NCBI GenBank assembly: GCA_030681145.1
Contig: JAUXXK010000051.1
Location: 1-5,424, forward strand
DNA length: 5,424 nt
From: Methanobacteriaceae archaeon
GTDB taxonomy: Archaea > Methanobacteriota > Methanobacteria > Methanobacteriales > Methanobacteriaceae
Reading direction: 5' to 3'
Made by a program: the position numbers and the translations under genes. Positions 1-4,258 of this stretch are shown here, one piece after another. The notes beneath the pieces were generated by a model. It was given only the letters and a program-made list of their open reading frames with translations. It was not told the DNA's origin and ran no database searches. Each line of letters begins with the position of its first letter. Position 1 is the stretch's first letter.

Positions 1-660
1 AATAGTCCCTGCATGTTCTCCCACTACTACCATAATTCCACGGAAATGCTCCTTAAAATCATCGGCTCGGTTTAGACAATTTTGAACAGCATCTTGATTA
101 GCAATCCCCTGAGCATTATTGGCAATGGAAGTTGCTAATGCATCCGCCAAACTAGATTGTGAGGCAAAAACAGTTACAGAATCAGACCGACCAAAGCTTA
201 TGGAGTGGCCAACTGTCCCTGAAGATGTGCAAATTCCTATGGGGGTTTGCTTAGCTTTTATCTGGAATCCAATACTTCCTGAAAGAGAGGAAGTTCCTGA
301 ATAAAGTCCAATGGTCACTTTTTCATTGGTTTTTAAAGCAATATCTCCACCATTGTCTATTATGCTGTAATGGGTTCCTTTTTCTAATAAATATGAAAGT
401 GAAAGCTGGGAAATAGAGCCTGCTACAGCAGCCATTGGACCAACTTCTGCTTTAATGGCAGATTCAGCCATTAATTTAACAATTAAAGGGGCTTCATTTA
501 TAATTAATGGCTCTAATGAGCTTAAAAATTCAGGATTTCGCCGGGAGAAATTTATAATCTCCATTCTCCGTTTTATAATAAAATCGGGAAGTTTATGATT
601 TTCCAGATCAGTTTTAAGGTTAATTTGAGTTTCCTTAATGTTTATTTTTTCTTTAATCAT
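1..660 (-). CDS. UPF0280 family protein (ApbE-like fold, COG2122), C-terminus cut off by window edge
   Basis: Translating the minus strand from the ATG at 660 gives 220 open codons with no stop before base 1. The family is usually about 240-260 residues, so only a short C-terminal piece is missing. Seen: GPMAAVAG at residues 74-81, DNGGDIAL at 102-109 (matching the GGD motif of ApbE flavin transferases), a Ser/Gly-rich stretch ICTSSGTVGHS around 143-153 followed by FGRSD, and DALATS near 173-178, like the ApbE DALST motif. These order as in UPF0280. Known: the family is ApbE-like but of unproven chemistry; from memory, genetic work in methanogens and sulfate reducers ties COG2122 to homocysteine formation from aspartate semialdehyde together with DUF39 and NIL/ferredoxin proteins. 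Neither partner is in this window. No signal peptide is seen, so it is probably cytoplasmic. An in-frame stop lies at 681-679 and no other in-frame ATG precedes 660, which fixes the start. It is divergent from the membrane PH gene. Confidence 0.9.
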   Translation of the reverse strand, partial: MIKEKINIKETQINLKTDLENHKLPDFIIKRRMEIINFSRRNPEFLSSLEPLIINEAPLIVKLMAESAIKAEVGPMAAVAGSISQLSLSYLLEKGTHYSIIDNGGDIALKTNEKVTIGLYSGTSSLSGSIGFQIKAKQTPIGICTSSGTVGHSISFGRSDSVTVFASQSSLADALATSIANNAQGIANQDAVQNCLNRADDFKEHFRGIMVVVGEHAGTI

Positions 661-667
661 TATACAT
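653..667 (-). other. Four-codon mini-ORF overlapping the UPF0280 start
   Basis: On the minus strand an ATG at 667-665 opens a reading frame of Met-Tyr-Asn-Asp followed by TAA at 655-653. It lies in another frame and runs across the UPF0280 start codon at 660-658. The only Shine-Dalgarno-like sequence nearby, GAGGT at 680-676, is 8 bases from this ATG but 15 bases from the UPF0280 ATG, so by spacing it fits the mini-ORF better. The inference is translational coupling or re-initiation. It may also be chance in A/T-rich DNA. Confidence 0.3.
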
Positions 668-675
668 AGATTATA

Positions 676-680
676 ACCTC
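676..680 (-). promoter_or_regulatory. Candidate ribosome binding site upstream of UPF0280
   Basis: GAGGT on the minus strand matches the core of the archaeal anti-Shine-Dalgarno complement. It is 15 bases from the UPF0280 ATG, longer than the usual 5-10, but 8 bases from the mini-ORF ATG at 667. No better site lies closer to 660. Confidence 0.4.
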
Positions 681-725
681 ATAATAGAAATACATTAAAA
701 CTAAAGAAAAGATAATAACTGGTAA

Positions 726-734
726 CTTATAAAG
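726..734 (-). promoter_or_regulatory. Candidate TATA element for the UPF0280 gene
   Basis: The minus strand reads CTTTATAAG here. A transcript starting about 25 bases downstream (near 705) would have a leader of about 45 bases, long enough to include the GAGGT at 680-676. The region is so A/T-rich that TATA-like matches are expected by chance, so the call is tentative. Confidence 0.25.
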
Positions 735-790
735 AAATATCAAATTATTATAATTCTTAAAAATTCTATTTAATAGCCATATAACAAAAA

Positions 791-811
791 ATCAAGAAAG
801 ATATTCTTGAT
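791..811. repeat. Perfect 8-bp inverted repeat in the divergent intergenic region
   Basis: ATCAAGAA (791-798) and TTCTTGAT (804-811) are perfect reverse complements with a 5-base spacer. After one mismatch (790/812) four more A-T pairs follow (786-789 with 813-816). The repeat contains G and C bases, so it is less trivially explained than the pure A/T palindromes nearby. It lies between two divergent genes, not downstream of either, so it is not a 3' terminator. It could be a regulator binding site acting on one or both genes. No regulator gene is visible in the window. Confidence 0.45.
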
Positions 812-833
812 ATTTTAATTAACACTGTACTAA

Positions 834-859
834 ATTTTTTAAGGCATTAATTAAAAAAT
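834..859. repeat. 9-bp A/T inverted repeat upstream of the membrane PH gene
   Basis: ATTTTTTAA (834-842) and TTAAAAAAT (851-859) are perfect reverse complements separated by 8 bases. The right arm runs into the candidate TATA element at 855-864. The arms are only A and T, so chance is a strong alternative. If real, it would be positioned to control the plus-strand promoter. Confidence 0.3.
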
Positions 860-864
860 ATAAT
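855..864 (+). promoter_or_regulatory. Candidate TATA element for the membrane PH gene
   Basis: AAAATATAAT resembles an archaeal TATA box. Initiation about 25 bases downstream would fall near 885-890, leaving a leader of about 45 bases before the ATG at 934. A rival TTTATATG at 903-910 would put initiation near 930 and give an almost leaderless message. The sequence does not decide between them. Confidence 0.25.
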
Positions 865-933
865 TCCCAAAATTCAAGTTGATTCTAGTTATTAGCATTT
901 TATTTATATGAAAAAACATAATTAAAGAGTGTA

Positions 934-1668
934 ATGATGTTAGGTATTGGTAGAAAAACTTATAACTCCAGAGAAAGAACTATTTCTCGGTGTAGGCCCA
1001 GGATTCTTCTCTATTCTAAGCCTGCGATTATTAAAATATTTTTATTAATCATTTTAATTTATTTATTTAATCTGATAATTAATTTAGCAGTTAGAATACA
1101 GAATAATATAATAGAATATATTCAGATACCTCTGGTGGAGTATACATCTTTAGCTATGATTCTATTAATGGCTTTGTTGTTCATATGGGCCATTATAAAT
1201 TTATTATCATGGAAATACACAGAATATGTTCTCACCAACCAGAGAATAATTACTCAAAGAGGCATACTAAATAAAAAAAGGGCGTATGTTTATTATGAAA
1301 AGATAGAAGATGTGAGCATTTACCAGAGTTTCCTGGAGCGAATACTATCTTCAGGGGATGTTGAAGTATACAGTGGCCATGACAACACGCATATTGTTCT
1401 GGAAGATGTTCCTCACCCTGAAATTATTGAGGATAAAATAAATGAGATTATGAATGGGAACTGGAAACAGTATAATAATTCAAAAAATAGAAACAATTAT
1501 CATAGGCCTGAGAGAAAATCCCGGAAAAACCTCACATTCAGCGATCCTGAGTATTGGGAAGAAGATGATTCTCCATCAGGTCGTAAAAAAACCGAAAAAC
1601 CTCAAAAAACTGTTGAGAATAAGAAACATGTAGTGGAACGCCATTCTGAAAGGTTCAAAAGAAAGTAA
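934..1668 (+). CDS. Membrane protein with bacterial-type PH domain (bPH2/DUF304, YdbT-like)
   Basis: A 244-residue protein. Seen: a basic N-terminus (1-30), a hydrophobic segment at about 31-53, a second at about 71-93, then the domain at about 94-165 with the family pattern YVLTNQRIITQRGIL, a YEKIEDVSIYQS stretch and ILSSGDVEVYS. This is the signature of bPH2 (PF03703) proteins. Residues 166-244 form a highly charged, Asn/Lys/Arg/Glu-rich tail that looks disordered. By family precedent the protein is an integral membrane protein with the PH-like domain next to the membrane; its molecular function is unknown. The start is ATG ATG at 934/937. An in-frame TAA at 919-921 excludes an upstream start, and the ribosome site (GAGTG at 927-931) is weak, so either Met is possible. 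It is divergent from UPF0280 and 215 bases from the next gene, so it is probably its own transcription unit. The long tail goes beyond the usual domain boundary. Confidence 0.85.
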   Translation: MMLGIGRKTYNSRERTISRCRPRILLYSKPAIIKIFLLIILIYLFNLIINLAVRIQNNIIEYIQIPLVEYTSLAMILLMALLFIWAIINLLSWKYTEYVLTNQRIITQRGILNKKRAYVYYEKIEDVSIYQSFLERILSSGDVEVYSGHDNTHIVLEDVPHPEIIEDKINEIMNGNWKQYNNSKNRNNYHRPERKSRKNLTFSDPEYWEEDDSPSGRKKTEKPQKTVENKKHVVERHSERFKRK

Positions 1669-1670
1669 TT

Positions 1671-1682
1671 AATAATAATAAT
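1671..1682 (+). repeat. Short (AAT)4 microsatellite after the PH gene
   Basis: Four tandem AAT units begin two bases after the TAA stop of the membrane PH gene. It is a simple low-complexity repeat in an A/T-rich spacer, with no visible function. Confidence 0.4.
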
Positions 1683-1734
1683 GATTTATTTGATTATAAA
1701 TAAGATATAATAGATAATAATGTTTAATTATAAT

Positions 1735-1743
1735 CTGCTTTTT
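1735..1743 (+). terminator. Candidate oligo-T terminator of the membrane PH gene
   Basis: TCTG CTTTTT ends in a run of five T (1739-1743), about 70 bases after the stop codon. Archaeal RNA polymerase commonly terminates at such T-runs without a hairpin. A further T4 and an A/T palindrome (1751-1758 with 1760-1767) follow directly. T-runs are frequent in DNA of this composition, so this is a modest-confidence call. Confidence 0.3.
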
Positions 1744-1874
1744 ATAATAATTTTAAATTATTTAAAATTTTATTTATTAGGTTAATCTTAATAATATTAA
1801 AAATTCTAACTTTCATATTTGTTAATCTATCATTTTTAAGAGATTAAAATATTATTATATTGGGCAATTATTTT
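1744..1874 (+). promoter_or_regulatory. A/T-rich spacer that should hold the promoter of the reductase-methyltransferase pair
   Basis: Almost pure A/T. It includes a perfect 8-bp palindrome with one central base (TTTTAAAT at 1751-1758, ATTTAAAA at 1760-1767). Several TATA-like strings occur, for example around 1814-1820 and 1851-1860; the second is too close to the ATG at 1884 unless the message is nearly leaderless. No single promoter can be chosen by eye. No small gene or RNA gene was recognised. Confidence 0.3.
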
Positions 1875-1879
1875 GGAGA
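1875..1879 (+). promoter_or_regulatory. Ribosome binding site that fixes the reductase start at 1884
   Basis: GGAGA lies 4 bases before the ATG at 1884 (5 bases when measured from the GGAG core). It would fall inside the coding region if the in-frame TTG at 1860 were the start, so it favours the ATG. Confidence 0.65.
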
Positions 1880-1883
1880 TAAC

Positions 1884-3065
1884 ATGAGTAGTTTTGATGT
1901 TGCAATAATAGGTGCGGGCCCGGCGGGATCCACTTTAGCACGATACATGGCTGAAAAAGGATATAAAGTCGCAGTTATCGATAAAAAGAAAGAAATTGGA
2001 GTTCCCTTACAATGTGCTGGATTATTAGGGAGAAAAATAAAAGAATTAAATGTTTTACCTAAAGAATTTATTATAAATGAGGTAAATGGAGCATATTTAC
2101 ATTCTCCCTCAAACAACATATTGAAAGTTTCAAAAAAAGATACTCAAGCCTATGTGATTGATAGAATAGGGTATGATCAGCATCTAGCTGAAATTGCAGA
2201 GGCAGAGGGCGCGGATTTTTTATATAAACACAAGGTTAAATCAGTTAATAACTCTTCTGGGAAAATTATAATGGCTAATCAGGGCCATAAAGAATTAAGT
2301 GCAAAGGTTATTGTGGGTGCAGATGGACATTCTTCTATAGTTTCTCAATCATTCAACAAATCTTCTAAAACATTTAATGCTGCCCAGTATCTTATTGAGA
2401 CACCTAAACCATTGGAAACTAATTTTGTAGAATTACATGTTAATTCCAATATATCGCCCGGATTTATATGGTCCATTCCTATATCTGAGACCCATTCCAG
2501 AATAGGATTATTTGGCAATCACGACTATAAAACTCTTACAAACTTTTTAGAAGAATTTATGATTTCCAATAGTCATTTCACGGGTTCAAATATTATTAAA
2601 AAATATCAAGGTAAAATTCCAGTATTTGATCCTAAAAAAAAGCTTGTTCATAAACGATCTATACTTTTGGGTGATGCGGCTTCTCAAGTAAAACCCACTA
2701 CTGGAGGAGGGTTACTCATTGGTTTTGCATGTGCTAAAATTGCCAGTGATGTTGTTTCCAGATCATTGGATAATGAAAAATTTTCAGATTTGAAAGATTA
2801 TGAATCCCAGTTCAAAAAAAGATATTGGAAAGAACTCAAAACTCAGATAATGGTTCAAAAAACATTTGAACTATTAAATAACAATGATTTGGACCAGATG
2901 TTTATTAAATCAAAAGAAAAAGGTTTAGAAAATATTATTTCAGAGTATGGGGACATGGATTCTCAGTCTCTCCTCATAAAAGAACTTTTTAAAAGAGGGC
3001 TGATTTTTGATATACTTCCCAAAATATTCTACAGGAGTGTGTCCCACATATGGAAATTTTTCTAA
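1884..3065 (+). CDS. Geranylgeranyl reductase-family FAD-dependent oxidoreductase
   Basis: A 393-residue flavoprotein. Seen: the N-terminal Rossmann motif GAGPAG at 10-15 within a beta-alpha-beta unit ending near VIDKK (31-35); Cys44 in PLQCAGLLG, at the place of the conserved Cys of geranylgeranyl reductases; the YVIDRIGYDQHL segment near 90-101; GADGHSS at 145-151; FIWSIP at 204-209, a variant of the substrate-site motif (Y/F)xWxFP; and the second FAD motif GDAASQVKPTTGGG at 263-276. The length fits the family (about 390-410). Known members saturate the geranylgeranyl chains of archaeal ether lipids, or quinone or chlorophyll side chains. Methanogens carry several paralogues, so the substrate here is not settled. 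The ATG at 1884 is preferred over the in-frame TTG at 1860 because it has a GGAGA site and puts the FAD motif at the usual distance from the N-terminus. The 3' end overlaps the methyltransferase by 16 bases, implying one message. Confidence 0.88.
   Translation: MSSFDVAIIGAGPAGSTLARYMAEKGYKVAVIDKKKEIGVPLQCAGLLGRKIKELNVLPKEFIINEVNGAYLHSPSNNILKVSKKDTQAYVIDRIGYDQHLAEIAEAEGADFLYKHKVKSVNNSSGKIIMANQGHKELSAKVIVGADGHSSIVSQSFNKSSKTFNAAQYLIETPKPLETNFVELHVNSNISPGFIWSIPISETHSRIGLFGNHDYKTLTNFLEEFMISNSHFTGSNIIKKYQGKIPVFDPKKKLVHKRSILLGDAASQVKPTTGGGLLIGFACAKIASDVVSRSLDNEKFSDLKDYESQFKKRYWKELKTQIMVQKTFELLNNNDLDQMFIKSKEKGLENIISEYGDMDSQSLLIKELFKRGLIFDILPKIFYRSVSHIWKFF
3033..3039 (+). promoter_or_regulatory. Ribosome binding site of the methyltransferase, inside the reductase gene
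   Basis: AGGAGTG sits 10 bases before the ATG at 3050 and within the last codons of the reductase. It is a strong match to the archaeal Shine-Dalgarno sequence and supports both the overlapping start and translation from a shared message. Confidence 0.65.
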
Positions 3066-4078
3066 TTTTATCACGAGAACATGAAACCCTACCTTTAGCA
3101 GAGCTTAAAGCTATTTTAGAAGCAGAAAATATGGATTATTCCTTGAAAGAGATTGATTTGGGGATAGTAAAACTCAAAACAGACTTTCCAGATGCTACTA
3201 TTCGTATTGGCAAAAGAATGGCATATGGTCATGAGATTTGTAATCTGATTGCCGAGACTTCGCTGGAAAAGTTGGATGAAAAAATTTCTTCTATCAGCTG
3301 GAACGATATTATTAGCGAAAGCTTTGCGCTACGGGTTAAAAAAATAGATTCTTCAGATAACGATTCACAAATTATGGAAAAATCATTGGGTGCAATCATT
3401 AAATCTCAGTTAGGTGAAGAAATAAAGGTAAAGCTAGAAAAACCTGATACTTTTATAAGAGTACTGGTTATCGGTTCTAAGGTTCTCATAGGAAAAAGAG
3501 AAACTAAAATAAATAAAAAACACTTTTTCGAACTTAAACCTCATAAAAGACCATTTTTTTATCCTGGATCCATGAGTCCCAAACTGGCCAGATGCATGGT
3601 AAATTTAGCCCGAGTTAAGAAGGGTGATCTTCTATTGGACCCATTTTGCGGTACTGGAGGCATTCTAATTGAGGCAGGAATAGTGGGAACTAGAATAATA
3701 GGCTCCGATATTGATGAAAAAATGGTTAAAGGAGCTTTTCAGAATTTGGAACACTGCAAAGCCATGGATTTTAATATTTTCCAGGCAGATGCCCGAAAAA
3801 TTGACTTAAAAGAAAAAGTAAATGCAGTAGTCACAGATCCTCCCTATGGTATTTCCGCATCAACTGGTGGTGAGACGAGCAGTACATTATTTAAAGAGTT
3901 TTTACAATCAATTAGTAAAAATTTACTGGAAAATGGTAGAATATGTTTGGCCAACCCACATTATGTGGATGTTAATGATCTGATTGAAGGGACAAAATTT
4001 AAAATATCTGAACAACATGGCATCAGAATGCATAAAAGCTTGACACGTGTTATTAGCGTACTTGAGAAATCAAAATAA
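3050..4078 (+). CDS. THUMP-domain tRNA (guanine(10)-N2)-methyltransferase (TIGR01177 / Trm-G10 type)
   Basis: A 342-residue protein, the usual length for archaeal Trm-G10. Seen: an N-terminal region with a THUMP-like RNA-binding domain at about 55-150; the family linker HKRPFFYPGSMSPKLAR at about 165-181; SAM-binding motif I, DPFCGTGG, at 197-204; an acidic residue after strand 2 in GSDID (218-222); DARKIDL at 247-253; and the catalytic motif IV DPPYG at 263-267, typical of enzymes that methylate the exocyclic N2 of guanine. Known role: S-adenosylmethionine-dependent mono- and dimethylation of G10 in tRNA in the cytoplasm. The start at ATG 3050 is backed by AGGAGTG at 3033-3039. It overlaps the upstream reductase by 16 bases in another frame, so the two are probably co-transcribed although no functional link is known. 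A related 23S rRNA or other tRNA guanine-N2 methyltransferase is the main alternative, less likely given the linker motif. Confidence 0.88.
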   Translation: MEIFLILSREHETLPLAELKAILEAENMDYSLKEIDLGIVKLKTDFPDATIRIGKRMAYGHEICNLIAETSLEKLDEKISSISWNDIISESFALRVKKIDSSDNDSQIMEKSLGAIIKSQLGEEIKVKLEKPDTFIRVLVIGSKVLIGKRETKINKKHFFELKPHKRPFFYPGSMSPKLARCMVNLARVKKGDLLLDPFCGTGGILIEAGIVGTRIIGSDIDEKMVKGAFQNLEHCKAMDFNIFQADARKIDLKEKVNAVVTDPPYGISASTGGETSSTLFKEFLQSISKNLLENGRICLANPHYVDVNDLIEGTKFKISEQHGIRMHKSLTRVISVLEKSK

Positions 4079-4158
4079 TGTTATAAAAAACTTCAGATAT
4101 TTAAGGTTAAAGTGAGTTATATCATAATAATATAATTTATTTAAAATCTATAAAAATC

Positions 4159-4177
4159 TTAATTAAGAAATAATTAA
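4159..4177. repeat. 7-bp A/T inverted repeat just upstream of the candidate cimA TATA box
   Basis: TTAATTA (4159-4165) and TAATTAA (4171-4177) are perfect reverse complements with a 5-base spacer, ending three bases before the TATA-like element. Being pure A/T it may be chance, but its position next to a biosynthetic promoter would suit an operator. Confidence 0.25.
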
Positions 4178-4179
4178 TT

Positions 4180-4190
4180 GAATATATAAT
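4180..4190 (+). promoter_or_regulatory. Candidate TATA element of cimA
   Basis: GAATATATAAT is the best TATA-like element in the 180-base spacer between the methyltransferase and cimA. Initiation about 25 bases downstream, near 4210, gives a leader of about 50 bases. The rest of this spacer shows no gene, no hairpin with G/C pairs and no T-run of five or more. Confidence 0.35.
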
Positions 4191-4248
4191 TCGCTATTAA
4201 TTCAAACTAAAATTTAAGAACAATTTTATTAATAAATAAAAACAAAAA

Positions 4249-4254
4249 GGGGAT
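4249..4254 (+). promoter_or_regulatory. Ribosome binding site that fixes the cimA TTG start
   Basis: GGGGAT follows a run of A and ends 4 bases before the TTG at 4259 (6 bases from the last G). It supports a non-ATG start here. The upstream frame has no ATG before the in-frame TAA at 4208-4210. Confidence 0.6.
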
Positions 4255-4258
4255 TTTA

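Noticed and set aside
119..304. Plus-strand open frame of 61 codons
   Set aside because: It lies entirely inside the UPF0280 gene on the opposite strand, whose protein shows clear family motifs. The plus-strand product has no recognisable features.
791..816. Hairpin followed by T-run as an intrinsic terminator
   Set aside because: The neighbouring genes are transcribed away from this point on both sides, so no transcript from within the window should end here. An operator role is more plausible.
661..933. Possible small RNA, tRNA or riboswitch in the divergent spacer
   Set aside because: No cloverleaf, T-loop motif or G/C-rich stem was found; the spacer is nearly all A/T apart from the short repeat at 791-811.
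1860..1883. TTG at 1860 as start of the reductase, adding eight residues
   Set aside because: The ATG at 1884 has a GGAGA site at the right distance and places the GAGPAG motif at residue 10, as usual for the family. The TTG has only A/T sequence upstream.
1868..2119. Minus-strand open frame of 83 codons
   Set aside because: It is antisense to the FAD-binding N-terminus of the reductase, which is well supported, and its product resembles no family I know.
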